Shown: one piece after another, positions 13,205-26,228 of the stretch
Layout of the letters: each line of letters begins with the position of its first letter
Position numbering within the stretch: the first letter of the stretch is position 1
NCBI RefSeq assembly: GCF_016097555.1
Contig: NC_054712.1
Span: 50,525,794 to 50,589,793 of the forward strand
Source of the DNA: Gigantopelta aegis
Taxonomy: Eukaryota; Mollusca; Gastropoda; Neomphalida; Peltospiridae
Length of the DNA stretch: 64,000 bases
Direction: 5' to 3'
The notes under the pieces: model-generated
What the model was told of the DNA's origin: nothing
Database searches by the model: none
What the model saw: the letters and a program-made list of their open reading frames with translations, nothing else
Program-made: the position numbers and the translations under genes

Positions 13205-14055
13205 TGTAACTAAAGGGCCAAACACTTGTCAATCTACAGATCATATACGATCTGTAACAAGTCATATACTTATATAGTGATATCTAACAGGACATATATT
13301 GTAACTAAAGGGCCAAACACTTGTCAATCTACAGATCATATACGAGTCTGTAACAAGTCATATACTTATATAGTGATATCTAAGAGGTCATATATTGTAA
13401 CTAAAGGGCCAAACACTTGTCAATCTACAGATCATATACGAGTCTGTAACAAGTCATATACTTATATAGTGATATCTAACAGGACATATATTGTAACTAA
13501 AGGGCCAAACACTTGTCAATCTACAGATCATATACGAGTCTGTAACAAGTCATATACTTATATAGTGATATCTAACAGGTCATATATTGTAACTAAAGGG
13601 CCAAACACTTGTCAATCTACAGATCATATACGAGTCTGTAACAAGTCATATACTTATATAGTGATATCTAACAGGACATATATTGTAACTAAAGGGCCAA
13701 ACACTTGTCAATCTACAGATCACATACGAGTCTGTAACAAGTCATATACTTATATAGTGATATCTAACAGGTCATATATTGTAACTAAAGGGCCAAACAC
13801 TTGTCAATCTACAGGTCATATACGAGTCTGTAACAAGTCATATACTTATATAGTGATATCTAACAGGTCATATATTGTAACTAAAGGGCCAAACACTTGT
13901 CAATCTACAGTTGATATACGAGTCTGTAACAAGTCATATACTTATATAGTGATATCTAACAGGTTATATATTGTAACTACAGTGACATACACTTGTCAAC
14001 CTACAGGTCATATACGAGTCTGTAACAAGTCATGTACTTATATAGTGATATATAA
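13205..14055. repeat. 96-bp satellite array 1, about 9 units
   Basis: Unit: CTAAAGGGCCAAACACTTGT, CAATCTACAGATCATATACG, AGTCTGTAACAAGTCATATA, CTTATATAGTGATATCTAAC and AGGTCATATATTGTAA. The length is a multiple of three, so one frame stays open for 277 codons; this is a by-product. Inside each unit are four related 21-28-bp subunits built on (T)AACAGGTCATATA. Confidence 0.93.
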
Positions 14056-14290
14056 CTAGTTAATATTTTTATCCCGCAGTCCATAAAAATTAAGGGGAAA
14101 AGCTATTATTTCTGTTATTTTAGCTACATTGTATGATGACCTTGAGGTCAAATGAGCGATTTTGTAATGTAGCTATGCATGTGATATCACATGGGTGACA
14201 TGAAAAGTGATAATCTGCTAGTATACGTTTATGACTTTGCTTTAATCGGTCAATAGGAACGGTGGTTGCAGGATAAAGTGACATACAAAG

Positions 14291-14584
14291 AAAGAAATGT
14301 TTTATTTAACAACGTACTCAACACATTTTATTTAAGATTATATGGCATCTCAGACATATGGTTAAGGACTACACAGATATTATGAAAGGAAACCCGCTGT
14401 CGCCATTTCAAGGGCTACTCTTTTCGATTAGCAGCAAGGGATCTTTTATATGCACTATCCCACAGACAGGGTAGTACATACCACAGCCTTTGATATACCA
14501 GTCATGGTGCACTGGCTGGAACGAGAAATAGCCCAAATGGGCCCACCGACAGGGATCGATCCCACACTGACCGTGCATCGAGTG
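14291..14584 (-). repeat. SINE head A, tail 1, minus strand (duplicated copy)
   Basis: Copy of the SINE at 12372 at offset 1919. Confidence 0.85.
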
Positions 14585-14753
14585 GTCATAAACAAGTGTC
14601 AGCAAATACACTGGTAACCAAACGGAAGACAATACTTTTGTAATGGGCCATGTGCTGAAAAGTAACAGGCCATATTGTCGTAAACAAGAACATTATTAGA
14701 AAATTCTAGTCTGTTGAATGGCAACTAGCAAACCACACAATATTAATGAAACC

Positions 14754-15004
14754 TGCTAGGGTGGTGTTGTGGTCAAGTCATCGGATATAAGGCTGGTAGG
14801 TACAGGTTATCGCAGCCTGTTACTGGCTCCCACCCAGAGCGAGTTTTAACGACTCATTGGGTAGGTGTAAGACCACTACACCCTCTTCTCTCTCACTAAC
14901 CAACTAACAAACCCACTACCCTGGACAGACAGCCCAAATAGCTGGTGTGTGCTCAGGACAGGGTGCTTGAACCTTAATTGGATATAAACATGGAAATAAC
15001 TTGA
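14754..15004 (+). repeat. Head-C-like SINE, duplicated copy
   Basis: Copy of 12835-13085 at offset 1919. Confidence 0.7.
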
Positions 15005-15116
15005 AATGAACTGAAATGTTAATGAAGTCATACAGTTGTAACTAGCAGGCCATGTATTAGTAATTAACATGCCATACATTGGAAATTAAACATCAATATG
15101 TTAACAACTAACAGGC

Positions 15117-16071
15117 CATCCATTGTAACTAAAGGGCCAAACACTTGTCAATCTACAGATCACATACGAGTCTGTAACAAGTCATATACTTATATAGTGA
15201 TATCTAACAGGACATATATTGTAACTAAAGGGCCAAACACTTGTCAATCTACAGATCATATACGAGTCTGTAACAAGTCATATACTTATATAGTGATATC
15301 TAACAGGTCATATATTGTAACTAAAGGGCCAAACACTTGTCAATCTACAGATCATATACGAGTCTGTAACAAGTCATATACTTATATAGTGATATCTAAC
15401 AGGTCATATATTGTAACTAAAGGGCCAAACACTTGTCAATCTACAGATCATATACGAGTCTGTAACAAGTCATATACTTATATAGTGATATCTAACAGGA
15501 CATATATTGTAACTAAAGGGCCAAACACTTGTCAATCTACAGATCATATACGAGTCTGTAACAAGTCATATACTGATATAGTGATATCTAACAGGTCATA
15601 TATTGTAACTAAAGGGCCAAACACTTGTCAATCTACAGATCATATACGAGTCTGTAACAAGTCATATACTTATATAGTGATATCTAACAGGTCATATATT
15701 GTAACTAAAGGGCCAAACACTTGTCAATCTACAGATCATATACGAGTCTGTAACAAGTCATATACTTATATAGTGATATCTAACAGGACATATATTGTAA
15801 CTAAAGGGCCAAACACTTGTCAATCTACAGATCATATACGATCTGTAACAAGTCATATACTTATATAGTGATTTCTAAGAGGTCATATATTGTAACTACA
15901 GTGACATACACTTGTCAATCTACAGATCATATACGAGTCTGTAACAAGTCATATACTTATATAGTGATATCTAACAGGTCATATATTGTAACTACAGTGA
16001 CATACACTTGTCAACCTACAGGTCATATACGAGTCTGTAACAAGTCATGTACTTATATAGTGATATATAAC
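15117..16071. repeat. 96-bp satellite array 2, about 10 units
   Basis: Same unit as array 1 with one more copy. Unit variants (GGACAT/GGTCAT, GATCAC/GATCAT) occur in both arrays. Confidence 0.93.
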
Positions 16072-16269
16072 AGGTCATACACATTGATAACTAACAGATC
16101 ATAATACATGGGTAACTAATGGACCAAATACTGGTAACAAACAGGCAATATACGAGTTCTTAACATTGGTAACCAACAGATCATAATATATGGGTATCGA
16201 ACAGGCCATATATTGATAACTATGTACCACATATTGGTAACTAACTGACCATGTATCAGTTGTATACTT

Positions 16270-16835
16270 GGCAACTAACAGGTCATACATCTGAAACTGA
16301 CAGATCATATATGGGTAATGGACCATACCTAACAGGTCATACACCTGAAACTGACAGATCATATATGGGTAACTAACGGACCATACCTAACAGGTCATAT
16401 ACCTGAAACTGACAGATCATATATAGGTAACTAACAGACCATACCTAACAGGCCATACATCTGAAACTGACAGATCATATATGGGTAACTAACGGACCAT
16501 ACCCAACAGGTCATACATCTGAAACTGACAGATCATATATGGGTAACTAAAGGACCATACCTAACAGGTCATACATCTGAAACTGACAGATCATATATGG
16601 GTAACCAATGGACCATACCTAACAGGCCATACACCTGAAACTGACAGATCATATATGGGTAACTAACAGACCATACCTAACAGGCCATACATCTGAAACT
16701 GACAGATCATATATGGGTAACTAACAGACCATACCTAACAGGCCATACATCTGAAACTGACAGATCATATATGGGTAACTAACAGACCATACCTAACAGG
16801 CCATACATCTGAAACTGACAGATCACATATTGATA
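16270..16835. repeat. 58-bp satellite array, about 10 units
   Basis: Unit: GACAGATCATATATGGGTAA, CTAACAGACCATACCTAACA, GGCCATACATCTGAAACT. It shares the TAACAGG(T/C)CATA word with the 96-bp satellite and looks derived from the same base repeat. Confidence 0.93.
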
Positions 16836-16882
16836 TCACATATTTGCCACAGCAGATGTTTTTAGAACATGTTTATTATGTC

Positions 16883-17152
16883 CTAGTGGTTACTCTCAAC
16901 AACGTGCACTTTGCGTATGACAGTTTTCTGTGGGAAAAAGTCTTCGAGATCTGATTCACTGCTCGACGTGGTGTCTGAGCTGGCTCCCGAGTACTCGCCA
17001 ATACCTGGCAGGATGCCAATAACCCGAGCTACGCCTTTCGATTGCGACGAGCTAGAATTGGTACACTCTGTGGTTTCACTTTCTTCTTTCTCTTCTTTTT
17101 CTTCTGAATAAAAAACAAAAAGAGAGGTAAAAACATAGCAGTTTTAATTTTA

Positions 17153-17219
<67 letters not shown>

Positions 17220-20200
17220 CTACTCAAAAGAATTTAAGGGTCAAAAATTTATAACCAAATAAGTTTCAGAGTGTATTAGATTGATGATGTAAACTACACC
17301 AAACTTTTTATTTATTGTTCCATATTTACAAAAAACCACAAATAAACGTCACTGTATACAAGAAAGTCACATGACATGCTGTCAAAGTTGAAGGTTGTCA
17401 AACATGGATTTTACACATTAGAACATTCGTTTAATAGTGTGTGAATCCACCCCTGGTGCGAATACACTCGACACATCGTTGCCTCATGCTGTTGATCAGA
17501 CGTCTGAAGAACTCTTGGGGAATGGCCTGCCACTCTGCCATAAGAAGTTGACCCAGATCATGAAGGTTGGCCGGAGGGGCATGGTTATCCCGAACTCTCC
17601 TGCCTAATTCGTCCCAGGCGTTCTCTATTGGGGCCAAGTCAGGCGAATATGCTGGCCAATCCATCCTGGCGATACCTTGTTGTCTGAGAAAGTTCGTTAC
17701 CACCCTGGCGCATGGGGTCTGGCATTGTCATCCTGCAGAACTGCCCCGCCGCCAATCTGCTGAAGGCCTGGGAGAACCAACGGCCGGATAATCTCATTCA
17801 GATAGCGGATTCCATTCAGATTGCCATCCACCACATAGAGGGGGGTCCTGTGGTGGATAGAGATGCCGCCCCACACCATGACGCTGCCACCACCGAACCG
17901 GTGACATTGTCTAACGTTAACGTCAGCGAAGCACTCCCCAGGATGTCTGTAGACACGAACCCGACCGTCGTTGAACTGAAGACTAAACCTGGACTCATCA
18001 GTGAACATCACTTGACCCCACTGAACACGTTGCCACCGCAGATGAAGCGTGCACCAGTGACGTCTGGCCGTTCTGTGACGTGGTAGGAGTGGTGGTCGAA
18101 CAGCCTGGCGACGGTAGCGTAGATTATTGACTCTCAGACAATTGCGTATGGTTTGATCAGACACTCGAGTTCCAGTCGCAGTCCGCAGATTGTCACGTAA
18201 TCGGCGTGCAGTGGTTGTGCGTTGACGTAGAGCCATATTGGTGATGTAGCGATCCTCTCTATTTGTAGTGCTTCGGGGTCTTCCCGAACGTGGATGATTT
18301 CGAACAGAATTCGTTGCTTGGTACCGTTGCCACAGTCGGCCAACGACACTCTGACTGACACCAAGTCTCAGAGCAACATTTCTTTGCGTATTGCCATCCT
18401 GAAGCCAAGCAATAGCCCTTCCTCGATCTTCGATAGTCAGTTGAAGTCGTACCATTATCGAATTTGGAGTGTGCACCATACATGAATGCAAGCTCCAATT
18501 ATACGGAAATTCAGCATTGGGAACATGGAATACACGTGCAAAGCATGCAAATGAAGCGCTTTGTGAAAAAGCAAGTTATGGGCACTTAGCAGACCTTTCG
18601 CTTTCGCCCTAATTTACGTGCAAATGTAAGCATGTTTTCGCCATTAGAACTAGTCGACAGTGTCAATGACAGTGGATTTTATTTCATTTATGGGTTGCTT
18701 AGACCCACTTTCGTCAAAATGGAACAATACCATGCGTGACATTATGGTCTAGCTAATATAATTGACATTCAGAAAATAATGTCGAAAATATCGTCTGACC
18801 CTTAAATTCTTTTGAGTAGTATATATCATTAAAGGGACTGTCCTGAGTTTGCAGCCATTGTAAGATGTTTGCGATAACAGAGCCTTGTTGGTGACTACTA
18901 TTTCATACTCAATACGTTTTCTTGTTCACAATACCAGTGTCTGTATATCAAATCTGTTTCCTTTTGTATACTAATGTTTGTAGCACTCAGTTTTTACTTT
19001 AATTCGTGATATATATTTTTTCATATGTACAAAATTATTGGGAGGTAATATCCAGCCTGGGCTACTACAAGCATTAGGATAACAACAAACACCTTGTAAA
19101 TACAGACACTGATATTCTAAATAAGAAAATGTATTTAATCTGTATGTTACGTCATCAAAAAGGCTCTATTGGTCGGAAACATTTTACAATGGTTGTAAAT
19201 TCAGGACTGTCCCTTTAAACCACTTTTTGAAAATAATAAAATTAAGTTTAAAATAAATTATCATTTTCATTTAACTTTGTGCATTTAGACTTTAACACAA
19301 TGTGCCTTTCGAGAAATTGGCTTCCCAAACTGAGACCACACTCAATGGGAAACTAGTAATAGACATCATTTGCATATGATCAAGATTAGCAACAAAAATA
19401 TTTGTTTTATTTAACAACACCACTAGAGCAAATTGATTAATTAATCATCGGCTGTTGGATGTCAGACACTTGGTAATTCCGACACGTAGTCTTCAGAGAA
19501 ATCCTGCAACATTTTTCCAGTAGTAGCAAGGAATCTTTTAAATGCTCTTTTCAAGAGACAAGACAGCACATACCACAGCCTTTGATACACAACTTGTTGG
19601 CCATTGATTGTGACGGGAAAAATCCAGGTGGGTCTGAATTTCAATCATTCAATCCATCCTTACACTGGTTTTACGTGAATATATATAAATAATATTTCCA
19701 TATACTTACCATTTGTGACACCCAATAGCCGATATGTATTTTTGTGCTGGGGTGTCGTTAAACAAACATTCATTCATTCAATCCAAGCATATCAGGTGAA
19801 TGATCTATGTACCGAGCAGGATCGAACCACCTCGGTGGATCCATTCAAATGATTGGGGTTTTTTTTCTTGTTCCAATCAAGGAGCGGGATGTAGCCCAGT
19901 GGTACAGCGCTCGCTCGATGTGCGGTCGGTGTGGGATCGATCCCCATCGGTGGGCCCACTGGGCTATTTCTCGTTCCAGCCAGTGCACCACGACTGGTAT
20001 ATCAAAGGCTGTGGTATATACTACCCTGTTTGTGGGATGGTGCATATCAAAGATCCCTTGCTGCTAATCAAAAAGAGTAGCCCGTAAAGTGGTGACAGCG
20101 GGTTTCCTCTCTCAATATCTATGTGGTCCTTAATCATATGTCTGACACCATATAAGTGTAAATAAAATGTGTTGAGTGCGTTGTTAAATAAAACATTTCT

Positions 20201-23200
20201 TTCTTTCTTTCTTGTTCCAACCAGTGCCCCACAACTGGTCAAAGGCAGTGGTATGTGCTTTCCTGTCTGTGGGAAGGTGCATATAAAAAAAACCTTGCTG
20301 CATTAGAAAAAATGTATAGAGGATATTCCCCGAGTGTCTTGTGATAGCATAATTTATCAGCACGAGTTGATAAAGTACAAAATCCGAGGCTTGCCGATAA
20401 GTGCTGATAAAGTGGGTTTCCTCTCATGACTATGTGTCATAATTATCAAATGTTTGACATCCAATAGCCGATAATTAATTAATCAATGTGCTCCAGTAGT
20501 GTCGTTAACCAAAACAAACTTTAACTATAGACTGAGCTAAATCCCTCCCCTCCAGAATTAGCTCCAAAGCTACAACACAAAACCCAACCGGATCATCCAC
20601 TGGGTATGTTATATGTATCAGTATTAAAAATGTTCACACTGTGAGGATATAAAAACGAGAATCCCAAACTACCTTCACTTGGCCTGTCCTTTTGTTTGCG
20701 GTCTGGAGAAGCTGACCTAAAAAAAAAGAATAATAATAAAAAAAATAAAGAAAATAATAATAAATAAACATAACACGTAAGATGATAAAATACATTCCCA
20801 AATTATGGCTGGTGTACAAACATAAGCCCAAAATTTTAAATAAATTGGGTATTGTTACCCAACTCACATATATTTTAAATAAATTGGGTATTGTTACCCA
20901 ACTCACATATATTTTAAATAAATTGGGTATTGTTACCCAACTCACATATATTTTAAATAAATTGGGTATTGTTACCCAACTCACATATATTTTCGCCGTT
21001 TGTTTTTGTTTTAAAAGGGAGACCATGTAATTTTAGGGGAGCTATCAGTCTAGCTCCCTCGTGACAATTGAAAATTATTTCACTTGGGACCAGCGTCTCC
21101 ACGAGTACTCAGGCACGGCAGCAATACTCGAGTCCGTTCACAGAACTCGAGTACCCATACAAGGAAGAGCACTCTCATTTGTAATTTTAAAAAAATTAAA
21201 ATATTTTACGTCATTTTGCCATATGCTTGCCACTAGTTACATTATAGGGCTATGAGAATGTGTGGAATGCAATACAATGGCATTAAGATGCATAATGCTA
21301 TTTTATTTCATTCCTTAATCTCATTATCATCTAGTGTCTGGTCTACTCTGGTCCAGTTCATACCTCCAATACTCAGGACATAAACATGATACAAAATAAA
21401 AGCTTGTTTAATATCCTATAATTACTTTTACAAAATGGTTTTTAATGTCAAAAGGTACAACATAACTACACTTTCTTAAATGTATTATTTTACTCCTTTC
21501 ATTGATTTACTCAAAAGTTAACAATCATACTCTGCTGCAGCTGTCTGTAACTGTTTCAAAAAAAGCTGTGACGTAATTTGTAAATCATATATGATGTAAT
21601 TAAATATTTGTAAAACATATCATGTAACGTCATAAGTAACAAAACAGGTGCCAACTCCAGTTAAAATAACACGATAATTCCCCATAAAAAAGTTCCAGTC
21701 AAGATACATTTATCACACGATTTGAAAATGTCTTTATCACTGTAATAAGATCGAATAGGTGTGTAATAAACCGTTAACCCACACACACCGTTTCCTCTTG
21801 ACTGCCCCACACAGCAGTGACTGCTGGGACTTCCGAGATGCCCCACTGCATGATGGTCTGGATGGAGATTTCTCTTTAACGTCAGGTTTTGAAGTCGCGG
21901 CGGATGTTATGGTAACAGCAGCCTCCTAGACTGAGTCAAGGGACACAACTCAACACATGAATAAAAAGAAAAAGCATGCTAAACAAAGTCAACGAAATAA
22001 GATAGCATGCTGGAACTAAGTCAAGGGAGACAACTGAGTATATCAATGAAATAAAATTGCAGTTGATGCAAGGACTGGCCAACCTGCGGCCTAATTCACA
22101 AAGGTCTCTTAGGCTCTGCTAGACAACAAAGCATCCTCTTTGCAAGTCTTTTAGCACTGCACTGCGAGATCACAAAGTTGCGAGAGTTTAGTGAATTAGG
22201 CCCCAGATTTTAGCACTTAAAGCCACACACCCTAGTTCCATCCAGCGAAAATAAATTATAATTTGGTTAATCTACAAACCTGTAACACACTTAGATCACG
22301 TTTTTATCAAATGGAGTGAAAAAGCAGGTTTTATATTGATAAATACCATGGGAATCCCCATGTCCCAATTGCTTGAAATAATTTTGAAAGTTAGTATTCT
22401 GATGTCACCAGTAGATGTCGCTCGAAGCACAACAATGCCTACGTCACGACAAATTTCAGACTTGGGGTGTGTTCGTTTCACCTCTCCTGGACATGTTCCA
22501 ACTGTTCTGTCCTGGTTGTATCCCCTCTCCAGATATCGTAAGACTTAGCAAAATTATTGGTTTTAAGGGTTTGTAACGTTTTGTATTGAGACACTTACTT
22601 GTCTGAACTTTATTGTTACTGAAAATGTTCACGAACAACAAATCGGATGTCGATTGCGCGAACCGTACACGAGAAAACAAACCGAACCAAAATGATAACG
22701 GTCACGTGATATACCAACGTCTGTGACATTGAAATGGAAATATCCCCTCTAAAAATAGATTGGACCTCGCTTGCTTAACGTTTTTTTCTCGACAACACGT
22801 TTTGTGAAAAAATGCAAAAAATGCACTTCGTGGTTTTACAAACATCAGGATTACCAAAAAGCACTTCAGGTGAATGGAAATGTGTATTCTAAATAATAAA
22901 ATGTAAGTAAAGTGCAATTTTATTTGTTGAAAAATGGGGTTTAATAGCGAAAAACAACGCCGTAATGGTTAACAAATAAACGTAACTAGAGTGTGTCCCT
23001 TTAATGTAGTAGAGTAGTAACTATAATCCTCCTCACAGGTAAGACCTTTTTTCATACTTTGGAATTTACTCTAAGTTATTTATTTCTGAGCCAGTTGATT
23101 TCTAAATTGCACACAAAAATAGTATTGTTTTGTTATTTCTAAAATTCTTTTACTTTTCTTCTTACGTCAAACCAAACTGAAATTATGTACTTTTTTTTTT

Positions 23201-26195
23201 TAGCAGGAGAATGGAACAGACTATAGTTTAATTATTTTATCCTGCAACCACTGTTTCTATTGGCAAATTATGATGACCAAATAAGACAAATACATAAACG
23301 TATACTAGCAGTTACGTCACAAAACAGTTCACTTAACTTAGGTAGGTGTACAATGTAACTGCAAAAAATAAGTTGATGGTTTGGGTTACTGGGTTTTTTT
23401 CTTTATTCTGTTCATGCTGAACAGGAAATATGCCATTCTTACAAGATAAAACAAAAACAAAGATTTTAAAAGTGTTATTTAACGATGCACTTATTTATTA
23501 CCCATAGTCGATCTTAATTTATATCGCACAACTCGCTCGGCTGACGTTCGTAGTGTGCCAATCGATGATGTCATCATGTGACGTCGGAGTGTTATGTACC
23601 ACTTTGCGTTCTAGTGGGATGTATCACTTTGATATGTACCAAGATATTATTAACCATATGGGTAATAAAAACATTTATCCTATAACTTACCCATAATATC
23701 CATATCATAAACCCATTTATATGCTGGTGTATTAACCGGTTTGCTGTCAATGGGTCATTTGTTTACAAGCCAACAAGACCTGTACATCTGAGCGTTACAT
23801 TTCAACAAGATTAAGTTAAAGCGTGCGACGTCAAACTACATATGTGTCAATTGTGATGCCATATTACACTAAAGCGACTTTAGAATTGATTTACTAAATA
23901 TGAAATTAAAATGTTATTTTAAAAGTGTTATATGATAGAATTTGCTACACAGGTTTCTTTAATATGTTAAATATCAACCTTGTCTAGTTGATTGATATTT
24001 GTCTCGGCAAAGACTCGAGAAATATAAATTAACATGTACACTTGGTTGATATTTTCCATATTAAAGGAGTGTCATGATGAATCATCTAAATATCACATGG
24101 AAGGATATTCTCATTTCTCTCAGCACACTATCCTCTTCACTTTTTCTCTCTTTCTCGATCTCCATTTGACGCTTTGAAACAAAGTTCAGAAAACCAACTT
24201 CATCTTCTTCCAAACCCTTAACAGAATTTCCTGAAACATACAATAAATTAATATATATGGTTTGAGTAAAATAAAAAACCAATGAAACATGACTTAACAT
24301 ATTACAGAGTTGTAAATTTTCTTACTTAAATAAAAATTAAAATCTGTTATTGTAACATGTAGTTTAAATAGTGTTGTTTTTTTAATAACAAGAATGTGAT
24401 ACACATTTAAAATAAACCCCGAAATTATCTTTGAAAATCTAACATGTTTATTACATATTATTTGTATTCTTATATATTGTATATCCTATAACAATAATGT
24501 AACCCTGGCATTACTGTATTTCGTTTTGGGGGATAATAAACTTTGGGAAAAAAAAAAAAAAAAAAAAATAATAATAATAAAAAACATTTATAAAATAAAT
24601 AAAGGTCACTTTTCAGCATTCCAGACCAAATCCAGTTTTACTTTGTGAAAATTATTTTGTGCCAAAAAAGCTAAAATCAGTTAAGAATTTGGCTAGAGAT
24701 TTCTGAAGCTATCTTAATGCTGAGAAATTGTAAAACAATCATAGGCTATGACGTCAGTACAGCACACACCATAGTGACATCATAGCTTATGATGGTTTTG
24801 CGATTTTGAAGCGCTAAGATAGCTTTGAAAATATGGGCCTTGAAAAATTACATACTTAAGTTAATTTGAAAGTGTGCACATGGTAACAAATTGTTTTTAT
24901 CTTAACCTTCTGACTACTACAGACGACCGATGTTATGCCAGTTGACATACTGTACACTGTATACAGTGCATTCCCTAATTCATATTTCCAGTCATTTTGC
25001 ACACGACACTCACCGGAAACCATTTATTAACAGGAAACTGAAAACAACTCAGCTTCCTGTGTCTTTAGATTCTTAATTTTAAGTTGAAAATAGTTTAGAA
25101 TTTTGAGATGAAAAAGTGGTTTTTGGCAAGTATCTTCGCTTGACAACAATGATGGCACATCGTGATCATTTTCAGGAATCGATAGCTGATTGTTACAGCT
25201 ATTTTGATAATAAATTTGATAATTTTACCAACAACGAAAATCACCAAATATTGGGATATGAATTGTAGTTCGTTTTTAAAAAAATTATTCTGGTCAGAAA
25301 GCCACTGTTATTGGGAATAATAGATACAAACCCTGGACAGCTTTTTTGACTGATTTTAATCAACATTAAAGCAAAAAATGCATTTCGTGGTTTTACAAAA
25401 ATCAGGATTACCAAAAAGCGCTTCAGGTGAATGGAAATGTGTATTCTAAATAATAAAATGTAAGTAAAGTGCAATTTTATTTGTGAAAAATGGGGTTTAA
25501 TAGCGAAAAACAACGCCGTAATGGTTAACAAATAGCCGTAACTAGGGTGTGTCCCTTTAACTGATCTAAAATATTATAAGAATTTAAAAAATTCACGAAA
25601 ATAATACTTATCGATTCAAATATGAACTTTAATTTATGTATTTATAAAACATTCAAGTTAATATATTTGAGTAAAAATTATAAACTTGTACCCACTCAAC
25701 GTGGTTTTTATCAAAAATTACGGTTAAGAAGCAAATCTTTAATTAACAAGAAAATACAAACTCAATCTGTGTTCATCTTCATATTCTTGCTCCTTTGCGT
25801 CTTTGGCGGCCTGAAGCTGTTCGAACAAGGATCGCTTTTCTTCCTCAGGACATTCTAGAAAGAAAGAAAGAAATTTTAAAATAAATCTGTTTTTGACCTA
25901 CACATACATGTATCACAACACTATGTAGGGCTGTGAAAAAAGTAAAGCTACCAATCAGATCTGGTCTGTTTAAAATGTACGACGCCAGAACAGACTAATC
26001 CATCCAGTGAAACCAAACCGTAGGAAGAAATTAGATTGGTCTAAAGATTGAAACATTACTTGAAGGTACAATTCTGTCCCAGACCAGACAGCTGGCTATA
26101 CAGAGTCAGGGCCCGGGATGGACATGCCTGAAACCTTAATGGTACAGGAACATGTTAAAGGTGTACTCTCTCTCTCTCTCTCTCTCTCTCGCCTG

Positions 26196-26228
<33 letters not shown>

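Larger units (their letters stand above)
12135..14053. repeat. 1.92-kb tandem duplication, copy 1
   Basis: It begins AACTAGTTAATATTTTTATC and matches the next copy at a constant offset of 1919 bp with very few differences. It contains a short TIR element (about 12150-12360), a minus-strand SINE, a head-C-like SINE and a 96-bp satellite array. Confidence 0.95.
14054..16071. repeat. 1.92-kb tandem duplication, copy 2 (one extra satellite unit)
   Basis: Same order as copy 1. The ends align at an offset of 2015 bp (1919 + 96), so this copy has one more 96-bp satellite unit. Confidence 0.95.

Noticed and set aside
13226-14059. 277-codon open frame
   Set aside because: It is the 96-bp satellite, open only because 96 is divisible by three; the unit has no domain and no codon bias.
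15098-15868. 256-codon open frame
   Set aside because: Second satellite array; same reason.
13205-16835. CRISPR-like array of repeats
   Set aside because: Repeats are contiguous with no unique spacers, and the DNA is eukaryotic.
20634-21026. 130-codon frame with YVSWVTIPNLFKI repeats
   Set aside because: 39-bp tandem repeat in PSME3IP1 intron 4.
24100-24300. Separate small gene on minus strand (72 codons)
   Set aside because: It is PSME3IP1 exon 3 read through into its introns.
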